From the NCBI GenBank assembly GCA_910580225.1, contig CAJTXE010000066.1:1-16355 (forward strand): a stretch of 16,355 bases of DNA. The letters run 5' to 3'. Within the stretch, counting starts at the first letter, position 1, and the number at the start of each line of letters is the position of its first letter. The position numbers and the translations under genes are program-made. Below are positions 6,758-13,763 of the stretch, one piece after another. The notes under the pieces were generated by a model. That model did not search any database. It worked only from the letters and a program-made list of their open reading frames with translations, and had not been told where the DNA came from. Source of the stretch: an uncultured Acetatifactor sp. (GTDB lineage Bacteria; Bacillota; Clostridia; Lachnospirales; Lachnospiraceae).

Positions 6758-6834
6758 CTACGTTTTCCGCCGGGCTGAAAATTTTTCCGTCAATAACTCA
6801 AAAAAGCACTTAACAAAACGCTTCATGTGGGGAC

Positions 6835-6863
6835 TTGCCATGTCTTCCGGTTGATGTTAGAAT
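6835..6863 (+). promoter_or_regulatory. Promoter of the MFS transporter gene
   Basis: TTGCCA at 6835-6840, a 17-base spacer and TAGAAT at 6858-6863, with TG at 6855-6856 just upstream. The start site near 6870 gives a leader of about 60 bases. It marks the right side of the mobile-element scar. Confidence 0.65.
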
Positions 6864-6928
6864 GGGGTTGCCTGTTACCCTGGGAAGACCGGTGGGCAGA
6901 GAGTGATGAAGAAAAGGGAATGATACGC

Positions 6929-8170
6929 ATGGAAAAACCAAATTACAAACGAACAAAACGCGCCTGCTATTTTGCAAACCTGGCAATGTCCTCTGTGTTC
7001 AGCCTGCCGCCCCTGCTGTTTGCCACATTTCGGGAACAGTACGGAATCTCCTATACGCTGTTGGGAACACTTGTTCTGATCAATTTCTGCACACAGCTTG
7101 GAATCGACTTGATTTTCAGCTTTTTCAGCAGGCATTTTAACATTCACAAAACCATCCGCCTGATGCCCCTTGTGACGGCAGCAGGGCTGTGCGTATATGC
7201 GTTGATTCCCATACTGTTTCCCGGGCATGCCTACATGGGACTTGTGGCCGGTACCTTTCTTTTCTCCGTGGCCGCGGGACTGGGGGAGGTGTTGGTAAGC
7301 CCTACCATAGCGGCGCTGCCTTCGGATACGCCGGATAAGGACATGAGCATGCTTCATGCCCTGTACGGTTACGGGTTTGTGGGGGTGGTCCTGATCAGCA
7401 CTCTGTTTCTCCGAATTGCGGGAAATCAATATTGGATGTATCTCACTTTCTTCTGGGCCATGCTGCCGGTGATCGCGTCCGTATGGCTAAGGATGTCACC
7501 CCTGCCGGACATGAATATGGAGCAAAATAAGGTAAAGTCCGCGGGTTCCGGGTCCGGGACAAAGGGGCTTCTGCTTTGCATGGCCTGCATCTTTTTGGGC
7601 GCCTGTGCGGAGAATACCATGTCCAACTGGGTTTCCGTGTATGCGGAAAAGGCATTGCGGATACCCAAGGTATGGGGGGATATTTTAGGCATGTCCCTGT
7701 TTGCGGGACTGCTTGCGCTCACCAGAACGATATATGCGAAATATGGGAAAAATATTTTTAAAATATTGACAATCAGCATGTGGGGGGCTGTGGTCTGTTA
7801 TCTGACGGTGGGACTTTCCTCCAATGGGGCATTGTCCCTGGCCGCCTGTGCCGCGGTGGGAATCTGCACCGCCATGCTCTGGCCGGGAACCCTGATTTTT
7901 ATGGAAGAGAAAATACCTGCCGCCGGTGTTGCAGCCTATGCGCTGATGGCGGCGGGGGGAGACCTTGGGGCCTCCGTTGCGCCCCAGGCCCTTGGCATCG
8001 CTGTGGACAAGATTGCCCTTACGGAGTGGGCAGGGACCTTGGGCACCAAGCTGTCGCTGACCCCGGAACAGGTGGGATTTAAGGCAGGCATGCTGATGGC
8101 GGCGGTTTTCCCGGCTTTGGGGATCCTTCTTCTTGCATATATGAAAACCTATTTTGGAAAAGAGAAGTAG
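6929..8170 (+). CDS. Major facilitator superfamily (MFS) transporter
   Basis: A 413-aa integral membrane protein of the size and 12-helix layout usual for MFS carriers. It opens with a short charged N-terminus (MEKPNYKRTKRA) and hydrophobic helices such as YFANLAMSSVFSLPPLLFATF. The loop after helix 2 carries IHKTIRLMP. A central hydrophilic loop (about residues 195-215, Ser/Gly-rich) separates the halves, and a second-half loop reads LTRTIYAKYGKNIFKIL. The Gly/Ala-rich helices and the TAMLWPGTLIFMEEKIP stretch fit the sugar/unknown-substrate MFS group; substrate unknown. ATG 6929 was chosen because AAAAGGGA at 6912-6919 lies 9 bases upstream. The ATG at 6920 abuts that site, and the open frame to 6827 would add a non-hydrophobic extension upstream of the promoter. 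Confidence 0.85.
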   Translation: MEKPNYKRTKRACYFANLAMSSVFSLPPLLFATFREQYGISYTLLGTLVLINFCTQLGIDLIFSFFSRHFNIHKTIRLMPLVTAAGLCVYALIPILFPGHAYMGLVAGTFLFSVAAGLGEVLVSPTIAALPSDTPDKDMSMLHALYGYGFVGVVLISTLFLRIAGNQYWMYLTFFWAMLPVIASVWLRMSPLPDMNMEQNKVKSAGSGSGTKGLLLCMACIFLGACAENTMSNWVSVYAEKALRIPKVWGDILGMSLFAGLLALTRTIYAKYGKNIFKILTISMWGAVVCYLTVGLSSNGALSLAACAAVGICTAMLWPGTLIFMEEKIPAAGVAAYALMAAGGDLGASVAPQALGIAVDKIALTEWAGTLGTKLSLTPEQVGFKAGMLMAAVFPALGILLLAYMKTYFGKEK

Positions 8171-8186
8171 ACAGGCGTTTTTTTCG

Positions 8187-8214
8187 GTTGCGCCGGGAGG
8201 GAACCATGGTACAA
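8187..8214 (+). promoter_or_regulatory. Putative promoter of the NSS transporter gene
   Basis: TTGCGC at 8187-8192, a 16-base spacer and TACAAT at 8209-8214, with TGG at 8206-8208 making an extended -10. A second extended -10, TGGTAAAAT, lies near 8247-8255. No clear terminator separates it from the MFS gene, so some read-through is possible. Confidence 0.45.
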
Positions 8215-8305
8215 TGTCGAAACAGAAAGGCGCTGATGGGCACAAATGCATGGTAAAATGGCATTCCAATGCCCGGGAAAGAGAAAAGAAGAGGGAGAAA
8301 AGAAT

Positions 8306-9669
8306 ATGAAACATGGGAGAAGTAGTTTTTCCAACAGGCTCGGTTTTGTACTGGCGGCTGCAGGCTCGGCGGTGGGACTGGGAAATATCTGGAGATTTCC
8401 CTATCTGGCGGCAAAATACGGCGGGGGTATCTTCCTGTTGGTTTATCTGATTTTGGCTGTAACGTTTGGATTTTCGCTGATGATAACAGAGATTGCCATA
8501 GGAAGAAAGACAGGCTTAAGCTGTATTGACGCGTATCAGAAATTGAGCAGGAAGTTCAGCTTTCTGGGATGGCTTGCCGCTTTGGTGCCTGTGATTATCG
8601 CGCCGTACTACTGTGTCATCGGCGGATGGGTTATCAAGTATTTCTTTGAGTTTTTAAGGGGACATGCCGCCCTGACAGCACAGGAAACCTTTTTTTCACA
8701 GTTTATCAGCGTGGCAGAGGGCGGAATTTTGGGAAACCCGCTCCTTTGGTTTGCGGTTTTTGTGCTCCTTACCGCAGCGGTAGTGCTCTTCGGCGTGGAG
8801 AAGGGGATTGAGAAGGCAAGCCGGGTTATGATGCCGTTACTGGTGGTGTTGTCCGTGGTGGTGGCGGTTTATTCCTTGACTCTGCCCGGAGCGGTTGAGG
8901 GCTTAAAATACTATCTGCTCCCGGATTTTAAGGATTTCTCCACCACCACGGTTCTGGCGGCTATGGGACAGCTCTTTTATTCCATGTCCCTGGCCATGGG
9001 GATTATGATTACTTATGGCTCTTACATGAAGAAGGAGGAGCATCTGGAGAAATCCGTGGGACAGATTGAAGTGTTTGATACGGCCATTGCCTTTATCGCG
9101 GGCCTGATGATTATTCCCGCGGTGTTTGCCTTCTCCGGCGGCGCGGATATCAATGCCGGCCCGGGGCTGATGTTTGTGACGCTGCCCAGGGTCTTTGGGT
9201 CCATGACCGGAGGAAATGTGATCGGTATGGTATTTTCCTTCTGGTGCTGTTTGCGGCGCTGACTTCCTCCATTTCCCTGATGGAGACCGTGGTATCCATG
9301 TGTATGGACAGGCTTCACTGGAACCGGAAGGTTTCCGTGCTGGCGGTGACGGTGGGAATCCTGGCATTGGGGACGCTGTCCTGCCTGGGGTACGGGCCGC
9401 TTTCTGCCGTGACGGTACTGGGCATGGCCTTCCTGGATTTCTTTGATTTTATCTCCAATTCCATCCTCATGCCGGTGGTGGCGTTCCTCACCTGTATCCT
9501 GGTAGGACATGTGGTGGGAACCAAAGTGGTTTCCGATGAGGTGGAGGCTTCCGGCTCTTTCCGGAGAAAAAAGCTGTTTGAAGTCATGATTCGTTGGATT
9601 GCACCTGTGTGCCTGGTGGTGATTTTGGCGGGAGAGATTTTGAAAATATTGGGTGTGATTTCCATCTGA
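8306..9669 (+). pseudogene. Sodium-dependent neurotransmitter-symporter (NSS) family transporter, frameshifted
   Basis: NSS/SNF proteins couple Na+ entry to uptake of amino acids or similar solutes (LeuT, MhsT and TnaT types). Helix 1 carries the signature GSAVGLGNIWRFPYL (20-34), including A22 and N27, which match Na+-site positions of LeuT. The FGFSLMITEIAIGR stretch and the PYYCVIGGW segment are also typical. The frame breaks after F310: codon TTT at 9233-9235 is followed by TCC TTC TGG and a TGA at 9260-9262. The second half continues in the -1 frame from about 9236 to TGA 9667-9669, resuming with LLVLFAALTSSISLMETVVS. One missing T in the run at 9233-9236 explains it: restoring it gives 454 aa with about 11 helices, normal length. 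The two halves look otherwise uneroded, so this is a recent mutation or a sequencing error. Start supported by GAGGGAG at 8291-8297. Confidence 0.85.
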
Positions 9670-9887
9670 CCCGCAATCCCCATGACCTGCGCCCCTGTTT
9701 CCGGATCGTCTTTTTAGGCTCCTGCAAAGGGAATGGAAGTTTGTTTGCATTTGTGGTAAAATAGCAGAAAAACAGCAGTTGCAACCGGCTGTTGCCGTAT
9801 AGTTGCCCAGAATTTCCATATGGTTGGTAGCATGCAACCGGATAAAGCGGTATATTATTGCCATCAAAACAAACGGAGGTTCCTGAT
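9670..9887. other. Intergenic region before the membrane XRE regulator
   Basis: No gene seen. It contains an extended -10, TGGTAAAAT at 9754-9762, with a poor -35, which may drive the downstream regulator from about 120 bases away. The octamer GCAACCGG occurs at 9781-9788 and 9834-9841, and AACAGC/GCTGTT arms flank 9773-9794. These could be operator or leader elements, but the evidence is weak. The ribosome binding site CGGAGG is just before 9888. Confidence 0.4.
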
Positions 9888-10865
9888 ATGAACGAAAATC
9901 AATTTGCAGAAAACCTTATGTACTATCGAAAAAAGAAAGGACTGTCACAGGAAAAAGTTGCCGAATATCTGGAGGTCAGCCGCCAGGCTGTAACCAAATG
10001 GGAAGCGAATGCTTCCAGACCAAATTCCGACAATCTGATGAAGCTGGCGCAATTATTTGAAGTTGAGGTTGACACATTGTTGGGCAATGGGGACAGGGAA
10101 GAATCACCAATCCAGGAAGAAGTATCAATGGGAAAAATGCCCTGGGTTTTGATGGGAATATCGGCCTTATGTATTCTGGCCTATATCATTCACGCTGCAT
10201 TTAGGGATACTTTCAGCATTGGGACATTCCTCTGTATGTTTATGATCTGCATCCCAATCCAGTTATTCCTGCATATGTATCTTTCCAATGCAGTCAAAAA
10301 CAATTCCTTCAATGGGATTGCAGGATTTGATGACAGAACAGAGTACAATATGGGCGAAGTGAAGAAACTGCTGATACAGATTGATTTGCATGTTGGAATT
10401 TTGTCTGTTGTAGCTATTTTCCTGTTTTGCGTGATAAACGGAGCAAATTTGAAAATACCTTGGTTCAATGGGCTTCTGCTTGTTGTGTATGTGTTCAATT
10501 TTATCGCAGGCATACTGATGAGCAACTACAAAATGATAGACAAAATCTATTGCAGAGAAGAGGACAGGAAACGGGCCGGACGAGGTATTCCGGTAACTGC
10601 GGTGTACGTTTTGCTGTTATGCGCGGGAATCGGATTAACGGGTATCGTATTTGAAGTAAAAGGAATTGAAAATAATACACTGCCCGCAATCAAAATAGGC
10701 GGCTTGCTGATTGCGGGCATAATAAGCGCAACAACAGGATTTATAGTTGAAAACAGCAAAATAAAAAAATGGAATCCCGCAAATACAGATTACAAAACAA
10801 GCAAGGCATGTATAATCGGTTTGGCGATCTGTGTAATCATGTATGGACTGATGTGCGTAGTATAA
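9888..10865 (+). CDS. XRE-family regulator with multi-pass membrane domain
   Basis: A 325-aa protein. Residues 5-66 form an XRE/Cro helix-turn-helix (NLMYYRKKKGLSQEKVAEYL, then VSRQAVTKWEANASRPNSDN). A short acidic linker follows (68-80). About seven hydrophobic segments come next: 84-104, 109-134, 163-184, 191-214, 233-255, 266-287 and 305-325. The HTH would be cytoplasmic and tethered to the membrane. Such HTH-plus-membrane proteins are common in Firmicutes, and their signals are mostly unknown. The start at 9888 is set by CGGAGG about 9 bases upstream and by the HTH position. The open frame to 9858 adds ten residues without a ribosome binding site. The gene is slightly more AT-rich than the NSS gene before it. 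No obvious target operator was identified; DUF6440 lies about 180 bases downstream. Confidence 0.85.
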   Translation: MNENQFAENLMYYRKKKGLSQEKVAEYLEVSRQAVTKWEANASRPNSDNLMKLAQLFEVEVDTLLGNGDREESPIQEEVSMGKMPWVLMGISALCILAYIIHAAFRDTFSIGTFLCMFMICIPIQLFLHMYLSNAVKNNSFNGIAGFDDRTEYNMGEVKKLLIQIDLHVGILSVVAIFLFCVINGANLKIPWFNGLLLVVYVFNFIAGILMSNYKMIDKIYCREEDRKRAGRGIPVTAVYVLLLCAGIGLTGIVFEVKGIENNTLPAIKIGGLLIAGIISATTGFIVENSKIKKWNPANTDYKTSKACIIGLAICVIMYGLMCVV

Positions 10866-11047
10866 GATGTGGGGAGCATTTTTCAGATGCCTCTGTGAAT
10901 GGAAATAGAGATGCCATTTGACGGAAAGAATGCTGTTCAGGAAATTCTGACGCCCATTCAGGAAATTTTGGCCCCGGGGTCCTGGCTCTGTGGTATGGTT
11001 GTGTTGGCAGACAGGCAGACGGCAGGATGGGAAAGGAGCGTGATCAT

Positions 11048-11227
11048 ATGGCAAAAGAGCGTTTTGTGGAAGTTTATTCACAGGGACTTACCAATGTGGA
11101 AAAGATTATTGTAGATACGGAAACCGGCGTGAATTATATACTGGCATCTTCTGCCCTGACAGTGGGCTGCGGGATGAGCGTTTTGGTGGACCAGGACGGA
11201 AAGCCCGTTGTCACTCCCATGGAGTAG
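11048..11227 (+). CDS. DUF6440-family small protein
   Basis: A 59-aa protein. The N-terminal AKERFVEVYSQGL, central KIIVDTETGVNYI and C-terminal VLVDQDGKPVV fit the DUF6440 pattern as I recall it: a small beta-rich protein with a conserved VDxETGVxY core. The role is unknown; no signal peptide or membrane segment is visible. The start at 11048 has AAAGGAG about 9 bases upstream; the in-frame ATG at 11027 lacks one. The 180 bases before it hold no gene I can support: an overlapping frame from 10899 is discounted. The gene is followed by an imperfect hairpin (11231-11238 with 11264-11271) without a U-tract. Confidence 0.75.
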   Translation: MAKERFVEVYSQGLTNVEKIIVDTETGVNYILASSALTVGCGMSVLVDQDGKPVVTPME

Positions 11228-11230
11228 GGG

Positions 11231-11271
11231 GCAGACTGCGGATTCTATTCAGATGCATCCTGTCAGTCTGC
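11231..11271. repeat. Hairpin downstream of DUF6440
   Basis: GCAGACTG (11231-11238) and CAGTCTGC (11264-11271) form an 8-bp stem, extended inward by GGAT (11240-11243) and ATCC (11257-11260). There is no U-run after it, so it is a weak terminator at best; it could protect the mRNA end. Confidence 0.45.
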
Positions 11272-11310
11272 AGGGATGCTGCAACAGTTCAGACCCCCTC
11301 TCGCGAAGTC

Positions 11311-11380
11311 AAAATTGCGTTCTGTGCAAAATTGCGTTCTATGCAAAATTGCGTTCTATGCAATTTGCGCTCTGTGCAAT
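11311..11380. repeat. 17-bp tandem repeat tract
   Basis: Three units AAAATTGCGTTCTRTGC at 11311-11327, 11328-11344 and 11345-11361; units 2 and 3 are identical and unit 1 differs by one base. A degenerate 16-base unit follows (11362-11377), then the start of another. AAAATTGC at the left faces GCAATTTT at the right (11376-11383), so the tract can also fold. Open frames through it are artefacts of the repeat. It ends about 75 bases before the alaS promoter. Confidence 0.9.
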
Positions 11381-11456
11381 TTTGCGAGACTTGCGGGATG
11401 CTGCCTGTCCCGTTTCCGGCGAGGCCCGGTTTGCGGGGCAGCGAGGCAAAAGCTGC

Positions 11457-11485
11457 TTGACAAAGCTTTTCCATCGTGTTATACT
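11457..11485 (+). promoter_or_regulatory. Strong promoter of the T-box/alaS transcript
   Basis: Consensus TTGACA at 11457-11462, 17-base spacer and TATACT at 11480-11485; start site near 11492. The arms AAAAGCT (11448-11454) and AGCTTTT (11464-11470) form an inverted repeat around the -35, which could be an operator or chance. Confidence 0.88.
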
Positions 11486-11508
11486 TCCAACTAATTTTAA
11501 AACAAAAA

Positions 11509-11785
11509 GGCTTTGACGAGGAATAGTACGTATCAGGGAGTTCACAGAGAGAAGATGGTTGGTGCGAATCTTCAATGAACTGATAGGGAAGCAGCCTCCG
11601 AGCTGTGAACCGAACGGACCGGGCGGACCTGTCTTAGTAGGCTTCAACGGAGTTCCCCCGTTATCCCAGGAAGCAATATCGGAGCAATCCCGTATTGACA
11701 GAGTGCAGAGAAATCTGAAATTAGGTGGTAACACGGACAGAAAGTTCGCCCTAAGTTGATATTATGTCAGCTTAGGGCTTTTTTT
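11509..11785 (+). promoter_or_regulatory. Alanine T-box riboswitch controlling alaS
   Basis: Stem I hallmarks are in order: GACGAGGA, AGTA at 11525-11528, AGAGAGAAG at 11546-11554 and GGTGCGAATC at 11561-11570. The GAA-GCA-G context puts a likely Ala specifier GCA at 11591-11593. TAGGCTTCAACGG (11638-11650) belongs to the stem II region. The T-box is TTAGGTGGTAACACGG (11721-11736); its TGGT pairs with the ACCA end of uncharged tRNA-Ala. The antiterminator pairs TTAGG (11721-11725) with CCTAA (11750-11754). The terminator pairs GCCCTAAG (11748-11755) with CTTAGGGC (11771-11778) before seven Ts. The two share 11750-11754 and are mutually exclusive, so uncharged tRNA-Ala should turn alaS on. Confidence 0.93.
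11748..11785 (+). terminator. T-box-controlled intrinsic terminator
   Basis: An 8-bp perfect stem, GCCCTAAG/CTTAGGGC, with a 15-base loop followed by T7 at 11779-11785. It is the off-state structure of the alanine T-box. Confidence 0.92.
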
Positions 11786-11792
11786 ATGCGCA

Positions 11793-11889
11793 GGCCCGTG
11801 TACAAAGTGCGACTTATCGCATTTGTAAGTGTGCCGCTAAAGCGGCACACGGGCCGCGCGGCGAGCAGGGATAAAATCACCCCTGCTCG
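11793..11889 (+). repeat. Folded leader segment with palindromes between T-box and alaS
   Basis: Outer arms GGCCCGTGT (11793-11801) and ACACGGGCC (11847-11855) enclose two hairpins. The first is ACAAAGTGCGA (11802-11812) with TCGCATTTGT (11817-11826), with one bulged G. The second is GTGTGCCGCT (11829-11838) with AGCGGCACAC (11841-11850), a 10-bp perfect stem. The 3' outer arm overlaps the second hairpin by four bases, so the forms partly compete. A further hairpin follows, CGAGCAGGG (11862-11870) with CCCTGCTCG (11881-11889). This resembles the REP-like palindromic elements of Lachnospiraceae intergenic regions. There is no U-tract, so it is not a simple terminator. Confidence 0.75.
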
Positions 11890-11920
11890 ATTTAGAAAAT
11901 TTCAGAAAGGAGAATGAAAC

Positions 11921-13696
11921 ATGACAGCAAATGAATTAAGAACCATGTATGTAAACTTTTTTAAAGAAAGGGGGCATAAGGAAATCGCGTCTGCGTCACT
12001 TCTTCCGGAGAACGATCCCACGGTTTTGTTTACCACTGCGGGAATGCATCCTTTGGTGCCCTATTTACTGGGGGAACCCCATCCCGGCGGAAAAAGGCTT
12101 ACGGACGTTCAGAAATGTGTCAGAACAGAAGATATCGATGAAGTAGGAGACGATACCCACTGCACCTTTTTTGAAATGTTGGGGAATTGGTCATTGGGGG
12201 ACTATTTTAAACAGGAATCCATTTCCATGAGTTTTGAATTCCTGACCGAATATCTTCATATTCCCTTAGAGAGACTGGCGGTGACGGTATTTGCAGGCGA
12301 TGAATCAATGCCCGCTGATGTGGAGGCAGAAGAAATCTGGAAAGGCCTGGGGCTGAAAAATCACCAGATTTTCCGATACGGAAGAGAAAATAACTGGTGG
12401 GGACCTGCCGGACAGACCGGACCCTGCGGACCGGACACGGAAATCTTCTATGTTATGGACAGACCGGAATGCGGACCCAATTGCGGACCGGCCTGTAACT
12501 GCGGAAAATATGTTGAGATCTGGAATAATGTTTTCATGCAGTTTAATCAGGAGGCCGACGGTACTTTTACAGAGTTGAAGCAGAAAAATGTGGATACGGG
12601 AATGGGCCTGGAGCGTGTTCTGACGATTTTAAACGGGAAAACCAATGTGTACGATACAGAAATTTTTCTGCCCATGATGCAGACCCTTGAAGACATTCTG
12701 GAAAAGGAAGGAAAAATCGTCCCTGAACGCGAGAAACGAATTATCTGTGAACATACCAGAGCCGTTACGTTTATGTTGGGCGATCCCATGAAGATCAGTC
12801 CGTCCAACACAGAGCAGGGATATATTTTGAGAAGGCTGATTCGAAGAATGATCCGCCTGTTCAGGAAAGCCGACATTCATACAAATTACCTGTGTGAACT
12901 GTCCGGCGTGGTCATTGGACAATACGGTCCGGTTTATCCGGAGCTTGGAGAGAACAGGGAGTTCATTCTGGAGCAGCTGCAAAGGGAATATCATCTGTTT
13001 TCCAAGACCCTGGACGAGGGGTTAAAAAAGGCCAACCGCTATCTTGACCGTATAGAACAAAAAGGAATTCTAAGCGGGGAACTGGCGTTCAGGCTGTATG
13101 ACACGTTCGGCTTTCCCATTGAATTCACCTCGGAACTGGCTTCGGAAAGGGGCATTCAGGTGGATATGGATGGATTCCGGAAGAAGTTTGATGAGCATCA
13201 GAACAAATCCAGGCAGGGAGCGGCAGGCAAGTTTGCGGGAGGTCTGACCACCAACAATGAGCATACAGCCCGCCTTCACACGGCAACCCACTTGCTGAAC
13301 GGGGCATTGAGAAAGGTTCTGGGTGAAGAGGTGAGCCAGAGAGGCAGCAACATTACCTCTGAACGCCTAAGATTTGATTTTTCCTTTGGACGGAAGGTGA
13401 CGAAAGAGGAATTGGAAAAAGTCGAAGCCATCGTAAATGAAGCGATTCAGAAAAAGATTGATGTGATTCTGGAAGAGATGACGCCGGAGAAAGCCTATGA
13501 AGAAGGCGCCATGGGTGTTTTTTCCGAGAAGTACGGCGAGATTGTAAAAGTGTATACAATCCCCGGATATTCCAAGGAAATCTGCGGCGGCCCTCATGCC
13601 CAAAATACCGGAGAGCTTGTCTCCTTTAAAATCAAAAAGGAAGAGGCCTCCTCTGCCGGAGTCCGGCGAATCAAGGCTGTGATTCAGGAATTTTAG
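11921..13696 (+). CDS. alaS: Alanine--tRNA ligase, short form lacking the C-Ala domain
   Basis: Charges tRNA-Ala with alanine using ATP. The product is 591 aa, against about 870-880 for the usual bacterial enzyme. Present are the class II catalytic core (LFTTAGMHPLVPYLLG 36-51, TFFEMLGNWSLGDYFK 82-97, and motif 3 region GMGLERV 227-233), a Cys-rich insertion (CGPNCGPACNCG, 184-195), the tRNA-recognition region (about 250-440) and the editing domain. The editing zinc site is HTATH (H453, H457) and CGGPH (C555, H559), so deacylation of Ser/Gly-tRNA-Ala is probably retained. The protein ends with GVRRIKAVIQEF, exactly where the editing domain normally leads to the C-terminal DHHA1/C-Ala domain, which is absent. 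The clean end and the dedicated T-box argue for a natural short enzyme rather than a truncation. AAAGGAG lies just upstream of the ATG. Whether a second, full-length alaS exists elsewhere cannot be seen here. Confidence 0.93.
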   Translation: MTANELRTMYVNFFKERGHKEIASASLLPENDPTVLFTTAGMHPLVPYLLGEPHPGGKRLTDVQKCVRTEDIDEVGDDTHCTFFEMLGNWSLGDYFKQESISMSFEFLTEYLHIPLERLAVTVFAGDESMPADVEAEEIWKGLGLKNHQIFRYGRENNWWGPAGQTGPCGPDTEIFYVMDRPECGPNCGPACNCGKYVEIWNNVFMQFNQEADGTFTELKQKNVDTGMGLERVLTILNGKTNVYDTEIFLPMMQTLEDILEKEGKIVPEREKRIICEHTRAVTFMLGDPMKISPSNTEQGYILRRLIRRMIRLFRKADIHTNYLCELSGVVIGQYGPVYPELGENREFILEQLQREYHLFSKTLDEGLKKANRYLDRIEQKGILSGELAFRLYDTFGFPIEFTSELASERGIQVDMDGFRKKFDEHQNKSRQGAAGKFAGGLTTNNEHTARLHTATHLLNGALRKVLGEEVSQRGSNITSERLRFDFSFGRKVTKEELEKVEAIVNEAIQKKIDVILEEMTPEKAYEEGAMGVFSEKYGEIVKVYTIPGYSKEICGGPHAQNTGELVSFKIKKEEASSAGVRRIKAVIQEF

Positions 13697-13713
13697 TCAG
13701 CAACGCAAAAACT

Positions 13714-13744
13714 ACACACAAATCACAAAAAACTGTGTTATGCT
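13714..13744 (+). promoter_or_regulatory. Promoter and putative self-binding site of the response regulator gene
   Basis: The motif ACACACAAATCACAAA (13714-13729) is followed after 9 bases by an extended -10, TGT-TATGCT (13736-13744). No separate -35 exists, which fits activation by a bound regulator. The same motif and spacing recur upstream of the lipoprotein gene (15893-15945). The start site near 13751 leaves a very short leader starting at the ribosome binding site GGAGGTG. Confidence 0.6.
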
Positions 13745-13763
13745 GTTTCCCGGAGGTGTTGTT

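Noticed and set aside
9230..9262. Programmed -1 ribosomal frameshift in the NSS gene
   Set aside because: The site reads GTA TTT TCC in the zero frame, which is not a canonical slippery heptamer, and I see no strong downstream fold. A lost base explains it more simply.
10899..11114. 71-codon frame before DUF6440
   Set aside because: It overlaps the well-supported DUF6440 gene in another frame, lacks a ribosome binding site, and part of it is a short direct repeat (TTCAGGAAATT twice, 10937-10967).
5403..11292. AACAGTTCAG present near 5404 and near 11283, considered as a possible attachment or junction repeat
   Set aside because: A 10-base match is expected many times by chance in 16 kb, and the flanks differ.
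11311..11380. CRISPR-like array
   Set aside because: The 17-bp units are directly contiguous with no spacers, too short for CRISPR repeats, and no cas genes are near.
11208..11516. Cys-rich frames across the repeat tract
   Set aside because: Their apparent motifs come from translating the 17-bp repeat in three frames; no start signal or family match.
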